This document shows, piece by piece, positions 1-10,716 of a stretch of 64,000 bases of DNA. Positions within the stretch are counted from its first letter, which is position 1. The number at the start of each line of letters is the position of its first letter. The stretch lies in contig NZ_RBKS01000001.1 in NCBI RefSeq assembly GCF_003634555.1, forward strand, positions 1,240,001 through 1,304,000, in the 5' to 3' direction. Under the pieces are notes generated by a model. It was not told where the DNA came from. It saw nothing but the letters and a program-made list of their open reading frames with translations, and made no database searches. Origin of the DNA: Frondihabitans australicus (GTDB taxonomy: Bacteria; Actinomycetota; Actinomycetes; Actinomycetales; Microbacteriaceae). The position numbers were made by a program, and so were the translations under genes.

Positions 1-47
1 ATAAACTGACTGAGCGGTCGACCCCGAGGCCGCGGAAAGCGAGAACC

Positions 48-1979
48 ATGAGCCTCCTCGAGACGATCCACGGGCCTCGCGACCTCGACGGTCTGACCGA
101 CGAGCAGATGGTGGAGCTGGCGGCCGAAATCCGCCGCTTCCTGGTCGAGAAGGTGTCGCAGACCGGCGGTCACCTCGGCCCGAACCTCGGCGTCGTCGAG
201 CTGACCCTGGCCCTCCACCGCGTCTTCGACTCGCCTCGCGACGCCATCGTCTTCGACACGGGCCACCAGTCGTACGTGCACAAGCTCCTGACGGGGCGCC
301 AGGACTTCTCCGAGCTCCGTTCGCGCGGCGGCCTCGCCGGCTACCCGCAGCGCTCCGAGTCCGAGCACGACATCGTCGAGTCGTCGCACGCATCGTCGTC
401 GTTGTCCTGGGCCGACGGCATCTCGCGCGCCTTCACGCTCACCGGCCACGGCGACCGCCACGTCGTCGCCGTCGTCGGCGACGGTGCGCTCACCGGCGGC
501 ATGACGTGGGAGGCGCTCAACAACATCTCCGACGACAACGACCGCCGTCTCATCATCGTCGTCAACGACAACGGCCGCTCGTACGCTCCGACCATCGGCG
601 GCATGGCGCGGTTCCTCAACTCGGTGCGCACCAATCAGAAGTACCGCGACATGCACCTGTCGAGCGCAGCGGCCTTCGACCACTTCGGTGCGCCGGCCCG
701 CGCCTTCTACCGAGGCGTCCGCGGCGGCCTCCACGGCTTCCTCAGCCGCTTCACCAACAACGAGGCCCTCTACTCCAACCTCGACATCAAGTACATCGGC
801 CCCATCGACGGTCACGACCAGGCCGCGATGGAGGAGGCGCTGACCCAGGCCAAGAACTACGGCGCGCCTGCCATCGTCCACGCCATCACCGAGAAGGGTC
901 GCGGCTACGAGCCGGCCCGCCAGGACGCGGCCGACCAGTTCCACGCCGTCGGCCACATCGACCCCGAGACCGGCGAGGCCCTCGAGACAGCGACCGGCCC
1001 GGGCTGGACCAGCGTCTTCGCCGACGAGATCGTCGCCCTGGCCGACACGGACCGCAGGATCGTGGGCATCACCGCCGCCATGCTGCGCCCGGTCGGGCTT
1101 CACCGCTTCGCCGAGAAGTACCCCCGCCGCGTCCTCGACGTCGGCATCGCCGAGCAGCACGCGGTCGCCTCGGCCGCCGGCCTCGCGTTCGGCGGCCTGC
1201 ACCCGGTCGTCGCGCTCTACGCGACCTTCATCAATCGGGCCTTCGACCAGGTGCTCATGGACGTCGCCCTGCACAGGGCCGGCGTCACGTTCGTCCTCGA
1301 TCGGTCGGGCGTGACCGGGCCGGACGGCCCGAGTCACCACGGCATCTGGGACCTCGCGATCCTGCAGGTCGTGCCCGGCATCCGCCTGGCTGCTCCACGC
1401 GACGCGACCCGCCTGCGCGAGGAACTCCGCGAGGCCGTCGCCGTCGACGACGGGCCGACCGTGGTGCGGTTCCCGAAGGGCGACGTGGGCGACGACATCC
1501 CCGCGATCGAGAGGCTGGCCGACGGCGTCGACGTGCTCGTGCGCGCCGAGCGACCCGACGTGCTCATCATGGCCGTCGGAGCAATGGCACGCCTCGGCCT
1601 CGACGTCGCCTCGCGCCTGGCCGACCAGGGCATCGGCGCGACCGTCGTCGACCCGCGCTGGGTGGTGCCAGTGCCGCGCAGCGTCATCGACCTCGCGGCC
1701 GGGCACCGCCTCGTGGTCACCCTCGAAGACGGAGTGCGGGTGGGCGGCATCGGCACCCGAGTGCGGCAGGACCTCCGGGCCGCCGACGTCGACACCGCCG
1801 TCACCGAGCTGGGTCTGCCCGACGAATTCATCGAGCACGCCAGCCGCGGCCAGATCTTCGAGGCGGCCGGCCTCACGGCGCAGGACGTCGCGCGCGACGT
1901 CACCGCGATGGTGCTGGGCTCGAAGCTCCCGGTCGCCCGCCCCGAGCAGGAGGCAGCGGCCCAGCACCTGCGCGGCTAG
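48..1979 (+). CDS. dxs: 1-deoxy-D-xylulose-5-phosphate synthase
   Basis: Thiamine-diphosphate enzyme that condenses pyruvate and glyceraldehyde-3-phosphate, the first step of the MEP isoprenoid pathway, in the cytosol. The 643 residues are full length for the family. Visible landmarks are the ThDP/Mg motif GDGALTGG near residue 145, the GIAEQHA segment near 364 and the GVTGPDGPSHHG loop near 420. The ATG at 48 follows a GGAAAG-like ribosome site. Its TAG stop shares bases with the stop of the convergent fadB-like gene inside a CTAG, so no terminator fits between them. Confidence 0.97.
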   Translation: MSLLETIHGPRDLDGLTDEQMVELAAEIRRFLVEKVSQTGGHLGPNLGVVELTLALHRVFDSPRDAIVFDTGHQSYVHKLLTGRQDFSELRSRGGLAGYPQRSESEHDIVESSHASSSLSWADGISRAFTLTGHGDRHVVAVVGDGALTGGMTWEALNNISDDNDRRLIIVVNDNGRSYAPTIGGMARFLNSVRTNQKYRDMHLSSAAAFDHFGAPARAFYRGVRGGLHGFLSRFTNNEALYSNLDIKYIGPIDGHDQAAMEEALTQAKNYGAPAIVHAITEKGRGYEPARQDAADQFHAVGHIDPETGEALETATGPGWTSVFADEIVALADTDRRIVGITAAMLRPVGLHRFAEKYPRRVLDVGIAEQHAVASAAGLAFGGLHPVVALYATFINRAFDQVLMDVALHRAGVTFVLDRSGVTGPDGPSHHGIWDLAILQVVPGIRLAAPRDATRLREELREAVAVDDGPTVVRFPKGDVGDDIPAIERLADGVDVLVRAERPDVLIMAVGAMARLGLDVASRLADQGIGATVVDPRWVVPVPRSVIDLAAGHRLVVTLEDGVRVGGIGTRVRQDLRAADVDTAVTELGLPDEFIEHASRGQIFEAAGLTAQDVARDVTAMVLGSKLPVARPEQEAAAQHLRG

Positions 1980-4095
1980 GCGACGCCGCGGATCGCGGGC
2001 TCGTGGAAGGTCCGCCCGCGCACGCGCTCGGACGCGCCGACGCGGTCGAGGTACGGCGTCACGCCGCCCATCTGGAACGGCCAGCCCGCCCCGAGGATCA
2101 GGCAGAGGTCGATGTCCTCCGGCGCGCCGACGACGCCGTCGTCGAGCATGCGGCCGATCTCGTCGGCCAGGCCGTCCTCGATCCTGGTCTGAAGCTGCTC
2201 CTCGGTCAGGGGAGTGCCGGGGCCGGCGGCGAGCGACACGGCCTTCTTGTCGAAGCCCTTCCGCTTGCCCTTGGCGTCGCGGTCGAAGATCTTCCCGTAG
2301 TCGGCGAGGCGGTGCAGCCCCTCCGATTCGAAGAAGCGCTCGGGGAAGGCCGCGTGGTGCGTGTCGAGCACGTGGGCCCCGACCTTGAGCCCGACGAGCT
2401 CGAGCAGCTCGAACGGCGTCATCGGCAGGCCGAACGGTGCGGTGGCCCGGTCGACGACCTCGAATGGCGTGCCGGTCTCGACCGCGTGCATCGCCTCGCC
2501 GAGCAGTTTGGCCAGGATGCGGTTCACCACGAAGCCGGGCGCGTCAGCCGTGATCACGGCGTTCTTGCCGAGCGTCTTGGCCACCACCATCGCCGTCGAC
2601 AGCGTCTCGTCGTCGGTCGCCGCCGTGTTCACGACCTCGACCAGCGGCATCACGGCCACAGGGTTGAAGAAGTGGAAGCCGAGCAGCCGCTGCGGGTTCT
2701 CCAGCACCGATCCGATCGCCGTCACGGACAGCGACGACGTGTTGGTGGCCAGGATGCACTCGGCCGAGACGACCTGTTCGACGTTGCGGAACACCTCCTG
2801 CTTCACCCCGAGCTCTTCGAACACGGCCTCGATGACCCAGTCGGCGTCGGCGAAGTCGGCGAGGTCGGTCGTGCCGGAGATGAGCGCCTTGAGGCGGTTC
2901 GACTCGTCGCGCGAGATGCGCCCCTTCTCCTGCATCTCGTCGATGGAGGCGCGGATGCCCGCGACGCCCTTGTCGACGCGCTCCTGGTCGATGTCGGTGA
3001 TGACCACCGGCACGCGGAGCTTCCTCACGAACAGCAGAGCGAACTGCGAGGCCATGAGGCCCGCGCCGACGATGCCGACCTTCGTGATCTTCCGGGCGAG
3101 GTCGGGGGAGGGAGCCCCGGCAGGGTGCTTCGCGCGCTTCTGCACGAGGTCGAACGCGTAGAACGAGGCACGGCCCTGGTCGCCGGCTGCGAGTTCGGCC
3201 AGTGCTTCGTCCTCCGCTTCGAAGCCGGCCTCGCGGGTGCGCTTCTTCGCGCCCGCCAGCAGGTCGAGGGCGGCGTACGGGGCCTTGGCGACGGTGCCGA
3301 TCCTGGCCTCGAGGGTCTTGCGCGCGATGGCGATCGCGGCGTCCCACTTGACTGCCCGCTCGACCTTGCCCGGCACGTTCGGCCGGTCGACCTTCACGGT
3401 GCCGCCGAGCACGCCGTCGGCCCAGCGCAGCGAGTCCTCCAGGAACATCGCCGAGCCGAACATCGCGTCGACGATGCCGAGGTCGAGGGCCTCCTTCGCC
3501 TTCAGCGTGCGGTTGTTGCGCAGCGGGTTCTCGACGATCACCTTGAGCGCGTTCTCGATGCCGATGAGGTTCGGCAGGAGCCACGCGCCGCCCCACCCGG
3601 GGATGATGCCGAGGAACACCTCGGGGAATCCGAGCGCAGGAGCCGAGGCGTCGACCGTGCGGTAGTCGGCGTTGAGCGCGATCTCCATGCCGCCGCCGAG
3701 GGCGAGCCCGTTCACGAACACGAACGTCGGCACGCCGGCGTCGTGCAGCTTGCCGAGCGCCTCGTGGCCGAGCTGCGCCATCTTCTTCGCGGCGGCCTTC
3801 GACGAGATCGTCGACACTTTCGAGAGGTCGGCGCCTGCTGCCAGGAAGTACGGCTTGCCGGTGACGCCGATCGCCTGGATCTCGCCGGCGGCGGCCCGTT
3901 CCCGGAGGCGGTCCATCGTCTCGCGGAACTCGACCAGGGTCACGGGGCCGAGGGTCGTCGGCCGACGGTGGTCGCGGTCGTTGTCGAGGGTGACGAGCGC
4001 GAGCGTCCTGCCCGAGGGCAGGGTCACGTCGCGGACGTACGAGTGGGTGACGACCTCGTCCGCCGACTGGGCGACGAGCTCTGCGACGTCGAGGC

Positions 4096-4099
<4 letters not shown>
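1976..4099 (-). CDS. fadB: 3-hydroxyacyl-CoA dehydrogenase / enoyl-CoA hydratase (FadB/FadJ-type, multifunctional)
   Basis: Beta-oxidation enzyme joining an N-terminal enoyl-CoA hydratase/isomerase domain (AAGADLSK and NGLALGGGMEIAL stretches, first ~200 residues) to an NAD-binding 3-hydroxyacyl-CoA dehydrogenase domain (VGIVGAGLMASQ) and its C-terminal helical domains. I place the start at GTG 4099, giving 707 aa. It has a GGAAGGA ribosome site and overlaps the thiolase stop by four bases (GTGA), a sign of translational coupling. A longer reading from 4168 would run into the thiolase gene. It forms a two-gene fatty-acid degradation operon with fadA. Confidence 0.93.
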
Positions 4100-5298
<1,199 letters not shown>

Positions 5299-5312
5299 TC
5301 TGCCTCCTGATG

Positions 5313-5328
5313 TCGAGATACGTCTCGA
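5313..5328 (-). promoter_or_regulatory. Inverted repeat upstream of fadAB, candidate operator
   Basis: TCGAGA-TACG-TCTCGA is a perfect 6-bp inverted repeat with a 4-base centre. It lies directly downstream of a possible minus-strand -10 (TAGGAT, 5329-5334) and just before the fadA ribosome site, where a repressor would block transcription. A TetR-type fatty-acid regulator would be the family expectation; that part is inference. Confidence 0.4.
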
Positions 5329-5366
5329 ATCCTAGGAGCGACACCTGTGGGGAACGATTCCTTTGA

Positions 5367-6671
5367 CTAAACCGACGAATCCGAACCGGGCGTCTCGGGC
5401 GACGATTGGCCAGCCTCGACAAACGCCTGCGCGATAACCGGTGCCGTGAAGCGGATCTGCCACTCACGGGCTCCCTGACGGCGCAGCGCTTCGCCGATGT
5501 GCTCGGCGTCGACGACCTCGGGGACGTCCCAGGCGACCCGACGGAGGTGGTCGGGCGTGAGGAGGTTCTCGACCGGGATCGACATGGCCTCTGCCATGTT
5601 CTGCAGCTTCGGCCGCGCCGCCTTGTAGCGTGCGTCGGCCTCGGGCGCGCGGTCGATCCACGAGCGGGGCGGCGGCAGCTGGTCGGTCGACGGGCCGCGG
5701 AGCGACGGCAGATCGGAGGTCGCCCGACCGCGCTCGAGGGCGGCCCACCAGCGGGCGAGCTCGGTGCGGCTGGCTCGACCGACGAAGTCCTTCTGCCCGC
5801 CGAGCTCGCGCTTGGTCGTGGGGTTGGCCCGCACGGCGGCGATGATCGAGGCGTCGGGCAGGAGCCTGCCGGGTGCGGTGTCGACCTCGCGCGCGTACGC
5901 GTCGCGGGCCTCCCACAGCTCGCGGACCAGCCCGAGGGCACGCTGCCCCCGCAGGGTCGACAGCCCGGAGGTGCGGCGCCACGGCTCGGGCCTCGGCGGC
6001 TTCGACTCCTTGCGGAGCGTCGCGTCGAACTCCTCCTCGGCGATCTCGATCTTCTCCTGCTCGGCCAGCACGACGTACATGGCGTCGCGGAGATCGACCA
6101 GGAGCTCGACGTCGAGCGCCGCGTAGACCAGCCAGCTCTGGGGGAGCGGCCGGGTAGACCAGTCGGCCGCCGAGTGCTCCTTGGCGAGGTGGATGCCGAG
6201 GAGCTCCTCGACGACGGCGCCGAGGCCCACGCGGGGCATTCCGGCGATCCTGGCGCCCAGCTCGGTGTCGAATATGCGGGTCGGGTCGAGGTCGACCTCG
6301 CGAAGGCACGCCAGGTCTTGGCTGGCCGCGTGGAAGATCCACTCCTCGTCGCGGATCACGTCGTTGAGCTCGGAGAACGAGCCGATCGCCGGCGGGTCGA
6401 AGAGGAAGACGCCGGAACCGCGGCGGAAGATCTGGATCAGGTACGCGCGCTGCGAGTAGCGGTAGCCCGAAGCGCGCTCTGCGTCGATCGAGATCGGCCC
6501 GTGGCCGGCCCTGATCTGCTCGATCGCGGCGAAGTAGCCCTCGCGCGTGTCGATGACGTCGACGTGCCCGTGGTCGTCGTCGGCCGTGGCCACGCGCGCG
6601 GGCCGCTGCGACTCGGGCAGGAGGCTGTCGGCGGGGCTCTCCGGGGTCGGGGTCTGCGCGGCGCTACTCAC
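5367..6671 (-). CDS. rnd: HRDC domain ribonuclease D-like 3'-5' exonuclease
   Basis: DEDD-family exoribonuclease domain followed by an HRDC nucleic-acid-binding domain, 434 aa. Exo I carries Asp and Glu in SIDAERASGYRYS, Exo II is seen at HAASQDLACL, and Exo III has Tyr and Asp in VYAALDVELL, so the catalytic set looks complete. The HRDC-like region lies around residues 210-300 (LWEARDAYARE). GTG 6671 overlaps the end of the DUF3000 gene by eight bases, so the two are probably co-translated. DUF3000 beside this exonuclease is a usual pairing in actinobacteria. Confidence 0.9.
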   Translation of the reverse strand: MSSAAQTPTPESPADSLLPESQRPARVATADDDHGHVDVIDTREGYFAAIEQIRAGHGPISIDAERASGYRYSQRAYLIQIFRRGSGVFLFDPPAIGSFSELNDVIRDEEWIFHAASQDLACLREVDLDPTRIFDTELGARIAGMPRVGLGAVVEELLGIHLAKEHSAADWSTRPLPQSWLVYAALDVELLVDLRDAMYVVLAEQEKIEIAEEEFDATLRKESKPPRPEPWRRTSGLSTLRGQRALGLVRELWEARDAYAREVDTAPGRLLPDASIIAAVRANPTTKRELGGQKDFVGRASRTELARWWAALERGRATSDLPSLRGPSTDQLPPPRSWIDRAPEADARYKAARPKLQNMAEAMSIPVENLLTPDHLRRVAWDVPEVVDAEHIGEALRRQGAREWQIRFTAPVIAQAFVEAGQSSPETPGSDSSV

Positions 6672-7287
6672 GCCCGACCCTTCGCGAGGCCAGCAGGGTC
6701 ACGCCCTCGGACGTCGGCGGGAGGCCGGCGAGCGTGCAGATGAGCTCCGACCACGCCTCGACGTGCGGAGCCAGCCGCGAGTCGCTCGGCGACCACGACG
6801 ACCGCAGCTCGATCTGGGCGCCGTCGCCCTGCTCGGCCAGCTCGCCGTAGCCCGACGACAGGATCTTCGTCGCGGTGCCCGAGGCCGCGGTGTACTCGGC
6901 GCCATTGGCGTCGAGCGAGTCGATCAGCCACGACCAGGCGACGTCGGCGACGAACGGGTCGAGCCCGATCTCGACCTCGAGCGGAGCCTGCGCGAAGCTG
7001 ACGACCCGCCAGGGGCCGCCCCACTGCTCGGGCTCCTCGGAGTCGTAGAGCACGATGAAGCGACCGGTTCCGAGCTCAGGATCGGCGACACCCCGAGCGC
7101 CCACGACGTCGGCCGCCAGGGCGAACGAGTGCGGGGCGAGGCCCTGAGGGGCCGGGATCTCCGTGACGCGGAGGTCGTCGCGCGCCTCGACCGCACGGAC
7201 CGCCTCGAGCGCGGACGCGAACTCGGCCGGCACGGGAGCGGCCGGCACGTCGGCGTCCCCGGAGGGACCTGAGGGAGTTTCGGTCAC
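6664..7287 (-). CDS. DUF3000 family protein
   Basis: Conserved actinobacterial protein of unknown function, 207 aa, with no signal peptide or membrane segment. I identify it from the FASALEAVRAVEARDDLRV start region, the Trp-rich middle (EQWGGPWRVVSFAQAPLE) and its place before the HRDC exonuclease. The GTG start has no ribosome site. Instead TAGTCT (minus strand, 7294-7299) sits exactly six bases before it, which fits a leaderless transcript. An RNA-related role beside ribonuclease D is inference only. Confidence 0.85.
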   Translation of the reverse strand: MTETPSGPSGDADVPAAPVPAEFASALEAVRAVEARDDLRVTEIPAPQGLAPHSFALAADVVGARGVADPELGTGRFIVLYDSEEPEQWGGPWRVVSFAQAPLEVEIGLDPFVADVAWSWLIDSLDANGAEYTAASGTATKILSSGYGELAEQGDGAQIELRSSWSPSDSRLAPHVEAWSELICTLAGLPPTSEGVTLLASRRVGRE

Positions 7288-7389
7288 GTCAGAAGACTAG
7301 GCTCGATGACGAACCCGTGGCCAGAGGCACGCCGGGCGCCGTCGCCCCTCGGCAGGCCTCGGTGCGCGAGCGGAGCGGAGGACGATCTC

Positions 7390-8601
7390 ATGAGTCGAGT
7401 CACGGCTCCTGCGCCCCATCGCTCGGCCGGGCGCATTGCGGTCGTCGCCAGCGCGATCTCGGTCGGCGGCGTCGCGATCGCGGCAGCGGCCGGCTTCGCG
7501 GGGCTGACCTACGCCGTCGCGCGGTTCATCGTGACGCCGGCGAAGGCGCGTCGCGAGCGCATCAGGATCATCTCCGTCGACACGACGGCCGGCACCGTCG
7601 CGATGACGTCGACGCCCGACACCCGTCTGCCGGGGCGGTACGGGTTCCACTTCGACGAGGGGCGCGGCTACGCCCGGCTGGGCGAGGTGCTTCACGACAA
7701 CGGGCAGGTCGTGGTGCGGCGCGTCGACGCCGTCGACGAGGGGGTGCTCGCCTCGGCGAAGCGCGGCGGGCTGCTCGGGTGGTACTACCGGCGCCCGGCC
7801 GACGCCGGGCTGCCGTTCACCGAGGTCACGGTCGAGACTCCGGTCGGTCCGGCGCCCGCGTGGCTGGTGCCACCGGTCGACGCGGTGCCCGGCGACGACA
7901 CGCTGGGCGGGCGCTGGGCGATCATCGTGCACGGTCGCGGCGTCGTGCGGGGCGAGACCCTGCGGGCGGTGCCCTCGTTCCGCGAGGCGGGATTCGCGTC
8001 GCTCGTCGTCTCGTACCGGAACGACGGCGAAGCGCCGGCCTCGGCCGACCACCGCTACGGCCTCGGGCTCACCGAGTGGGCAGACGTCGAGGCCGCGATC
8101 GACTTCGCCGTCGCTCGGGGAGCCCGCGAGGTCGTGCTCATGGGCTGGTCGATGGGCGGCGCGCTCGTCCTCCAGACATTGATCAGATCGAAGCACCAGG
8201 ACGTCATCCGCGGACTCGTGCTCGAGTCGCCCGTCGTCGACTGGCGCACGACCCTCCGCTACCAGGGCGACGTGCTGCACCTGCCCGAGCCGATGCAGGG
8301 GAGCGTCCTCCGGATCCTCGGAACGACGCGGCTGTCGTCGATCACCGGGCAGGCGGAGCCGATCGACTTCGACGCGCTCGACCTCGTGAGCGGGGCCTCG
8401 CAGATCACGGTGCCGATCCTGATCCTGCACTCCGACGACGACGGGTTCGTGCCGTCGACGGCGTCGCACGCGCTCGCGCAGGCGCTGCCCGACCTGGTGG
8501 AGTTCGAGGTGTTCTCGGTCGCGCGGCACACGAAGCTCTGGAACATCGACCCCGAGCGGTTCGACCGGACGATCCGGGAGTGGCTCGCGCGCCTGCCCTG
8601 A
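7390..8601 (+). CDS. Membrane-anchored alpha/beta hydrolase
   Basis: Alpha/beta-hydrolase fold enzyme, 403 aa from ATG 7390, which has GGAG about ten bases upstream; an ATG at 7306 would add a tail with no ribosome site. One hydrophobic segment near residues 12-40 should anchor it in the membrane with the catalytic domain attached. The nucleophile elbow is GWSMGG, a later Asp lies in LHSDDDGFVP and the His in ARHTKLW, giving a plausible Ser-Asp-His triad. Substrate unknown; esterase or peptidase activity are both possible. Confidence 0.8.
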   Translation: MSRVTAPAPHRSAGRIAVVASAISVGGVAIAAAAGFAGLTYAVARFIVTPAKARRERIRIISVDTTAGTVAMTSTPDTRLPGRYGFHFDEGRGYARLGEVLHDNGQVVVRRVDAVDEGVLASAKRGGLLGWYYRRPADAGLPFTEVTVETPVGPAPAWLVPPVDAVPGDDTLGGRWAIIVHGRGVVRGETLRAVPSFREAGFASLVVSYRNDGEAPASADHRYGLGLTEWADVEAAIDFAVARGAREVVLMGWSMGGALVLQTLIRSKHQDVIRGLVLESPVVDWRTTLRYQGDVLHLPEPMQGSVLRILGTTRLSSITGQAEPIDFDALDLVSGASQITVPILILHSDDDGFVPSTASHALAQALPDLVEFEVFSVARHTKLWNIDPERFDRTIREWLARLP

Positions 8602-8629
8602 CCGCGTCTGCCTCGCGGTGCGCGTTGCG

Positions 8630-8683
8630 GCGCGTTTCACGCATCGCGGCGTGACGCGTCGCGCCGCGACGCGGGAAACGCGC
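8630..8683. repeat. Imperfect 22-bp inverted repeat (hairpin, possible terminator)
   Basis: Arms 8630-8651 and 8662-8683 match at 20 of 22 positions when one is reversed, with a 10-base loop. It lies in the gap after the hydrolase stop and could fold into a long hairpin. There is no T-run after it, so it may be a factor-dependent terminator or a small repeat element. Confidence 0.6.
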
Positions 8684-8769
8684 CTCCATTCGGACACGCC
8701 GCCGCTCGGCCCGTGGAGTCGACGGCGTGTTGCACCGACCCGTCGCGATCTGGCCACGAAGCTGAGGTC

Positions 8770-9762
8770 ATGTCGGCATCTGGCGGAACGACCGGAGACG
8801 CCCCCGCGGTCGGCGATCCGGCCACCGTGTCGGCGCTCGCGGCTCGCATTCTGGGCCAGCTCAGTCTCAGCGCGTGGTTACCCGGTGCGTTCTTCGTCGC
8901 CTGCATCGCCGTGCTTCTCTGGTTTCAGCGCGTGCACTCGGTGACCCTCGCCGGAGCCGGGCAGTTCGTTCAACACAACTGGATTCCCTTTCTGATCTTC
9001 GCCCTGCCGGCCGTCGTCATCTCGACGCTGGTCACGCAGGCCTTCGCGTTCGAGGCCATACGGGCCCTGGAGGGTTACTGGCCGAGTGTCTGGCCCCTTG
9101 ATCGCTTTCGACACTCGGCACAGAAGAGAGCTCTCAAACGCAAGGCGGCCCGCAGCGACGAGTACGAATCGGCACTCGTCGAAGCCTTCCGTTCGGCTCG
9201 CCCGGCGTTGGAAAAGCGGGGCATCCATGAGGACATCCTGGATGCCGTCGAGAGAGACCTCCAGGGCAAGGCGCGCCCCTCCCGCCTGACGGAGGACGAG
9301 CACGATGAAGCGGATTCGCTCGAATGGGAGGAGCTGTGCGCGCCATGGCATTCCGCCCGCATCGTGCGGCTCCGGCAGGCGAGAAGCGAGCTGCCGGAGG
9401 ACTCACGCGTCATGCCGACGAGGCTCGGCAATGTCCTCCGTGCCGGCGAAGACGCACTGACGAACAGCGGCGACCTCGAGGGTTTCGTCATGCGCAATCG
9501 TGATCGAGTTCCGTCTCGCATCCTGGTCAATCACGACGAATTCCGCACTCGCCTCGACATGTACTGCACCATGGTCTTCGTGTCTCTGGCTCTGGGTGCG
9601 TTCACGTGGCCGATCCTGTGGAACGTGCCCTGGCCACAGCGGGTGGTGGTCTCGGCGATACTCGCAGTAACGGCAGCAGCCAGCTATCTGGCCGCCCTCG
9701 GCAGCGCGCGGGGCTACGTCGTGGTGCTCCGCCAGATCGACAGGTACGCGGGAACGGACTAG
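8770..9762 (+). CDS. Hypothetical protein with four predicted membrane segments
   Basis: No family recognised. From ATG 8770 (330 aa) there is a hydrophobic segment at about 28-50 (WLPGAFFVACIAVLLWF), a second at about 68-88, a charged soluble middle of ~170 residues rich in Arg and Glu, and two more segments near 265-315 (VFVSLALGAFTWPILW; ILAVTAAASYLAALG). An earlier ATG at 8713 has no ribosome site. Codon third positions hold more A/T than in flanking core genes, which hints at transfer. It converges on the zinc-ribbon/DUF4240 pair. Confidence 0.65.
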   Translation: MSASGGTTGDAPAVGDPATVSALAARILGQLSLSAWLPGAFFVACIAVLLWFQRVHSVTLAGAGQFVQHNWIPFLIFALPAVVISTLVTQAFAFEAIRALEGYWPSVWPLDRFRHSAQKRALKRKAARSDEYESALVEAFRSARPALEKRGIHEDILDAVERDLQGKARPSRLTEDEHDEADSLEWEELCAPWHSARIVRLRQARSELPEDSRVMPTRLGNVLRAGEDALTNSGDLEGFVMRNRDRVPSRILVNHDEFRTRLDMYCTMVFVSLALGAFTWPILWNVPWPQRVVVSAILAVTAAASYLAALGSARGYVVVLRQIDRYAGTD

Positions 9763-9791
9763 CGAGAGGCGCTAATGGTCTGCGCGACGGC

Positions 9792-9971
9792 TCACAGTCG
9801 GACTCTGTCCATCTTCGCTCCGCAGCGACAGATGGCTTCCACGGCGAGAGTCGACTTCGTTCGACCGCAGACCGGGCACACGAACTCGTCGCGCGACGGC
9901 TTGGGAAGCCCGGCAACTCGATCGTCGACCATGACGGCATCATCCTCTGGCGCACCCAGGGAGTCAAGCAT
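9792..9971 (-). CDS. Small zinc-ribbon protein (59 aa)
   Basis: A short frame starting three bases after the DUF4240 lipoprotein stop. The translation is 59 residues with an acidic N terminus followed by C32-x2-C35 (VCPVCGR) and C48-x-C50 (CRCGAKM), the look of a four-cysteine zinc ribbon. The close spacing suggests translational coupling with the lipoprotein. Function unknown. A chance frame is possible, but four ordered cysteines in so short a frame argue for a real gene. Confidence 0.6.
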   Translation of the reverse strand: MLDSLGAPEDDAVMVDDRVAGLPKPSRDEFVCPVCGRTKSTLAVEAICRCGAKMDRVRL

Positions 9972-9974
9972 TGC

Positions 9975-10685
9975 TCAGGATCCCGCGTCGGGCCAGCCGA
10001 TCGGGTTCGTCGCCGTCTCGTAGAGGTCGTCGAATTTCGCCTCGTGGTAGAACGCACGATCCTTGATGCCGGCGTGATGCGCCGCCTCCTCGCTGACGTA
10101 GAGAAGGTCTTCGCCGTCGTCGTCGGCGGCATCGACCGTGCCCCAGGGCAGGGTGTCGTGGGCGATCGCGGCCTCGTACGTCTTCTCGCCCGCGGCGATC
10201 GTGTCGGTGCGGACGTAGAGGAAGTCATCGTCGGCGAGGTGCCCGAGGCCCGACGGATCGTTCTTGTCGTACCAGTCGAGGCGGCACTCGTCGTCGAGCT
10301 CGTAGAGCGAAAGGTCGAGACGCGTCTCGAACGGCGCCAGATCCGAGGTCGGTCCGGCCTCGAGAGCGGCCTTCAGTCGCTTCATGGCGGCGTCGGAGAC
10401 CGAGCCGTGCATCGTCGAGATCAACGACCAGAACTCCGCCGAGGGCATGGCCGCTTTCTCGGCATCAGCGGCTTCGGCCAGGATCCGAGCGTCCGCTTTC
10501 GACGGCGCCGCCGTGGAAGTCGGGTATCCGGCGTGACCAGGCACGTTCGAACGGCACTGCGTCGGGTGCGTCTTCTCGGGCAGGCGATTGAGGAGGTGTG
10601 GCGTCGGCTGCGACGTGCAGGCGACCAGCCCCACGCTCAAGCCGAGCACGGCCAGAAGCAAGGCGAGACGGCGGGGGCGAATCAC
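9975..10685 (-). CDS. DUF4240 domain lipoprotein
   Basis: From GTG 10685 the protein (236 aa) begins with an Arg pair, a hydrophobic stretch and a lipobox LVAC, so it should be exported and lipid-anchored. The body resembles DUF4240: an FWSLI start, then PFETRLDLSLYELDDECRLD, then a DDDFLYVRTDTIAAGEKTYE region. DUF4240 has no established function. TATGCT (minus, 10692-10697) lies six bases before the GTG and no ribosome site is seen, so the transcript is probably leaderless. The zinc-ribbon gene follows three bases after its stop. Confidence 0.75.
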   Translation of the reverse strand: MIRPRRLALLLAVLGLSVGLVACTSQPTPHLLNRLPEKTHPTQCRSNVPGHAGYPTSTAAPSKADARILAEAADAEKAAMPSAEFWSLISTMHGSVSDAAMKRLKAALEAGPTSDLAPFETRLDLSLYELDDECRLDWYDKNDPSGLGHLADDDFLYVRTDTIAAGEKTYEAAIAHDTLPWGTVDAADDDGEDLLYVSEEAAHHAGIKDRAFYHEAKFDDLYETATNPIGWPDAGS

Positions 10686-10716
10686 AGGCTGAGCATATCT
10701 CGACGGTGGAGTCGAG

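Noticed and set aside
9775-10023. 82-codon plus-strand frame opposite the zinc-ribbon gene
   Set aside because: No ribosome site and no domain; the minus-strand frame has ordered cysteines and operon context.
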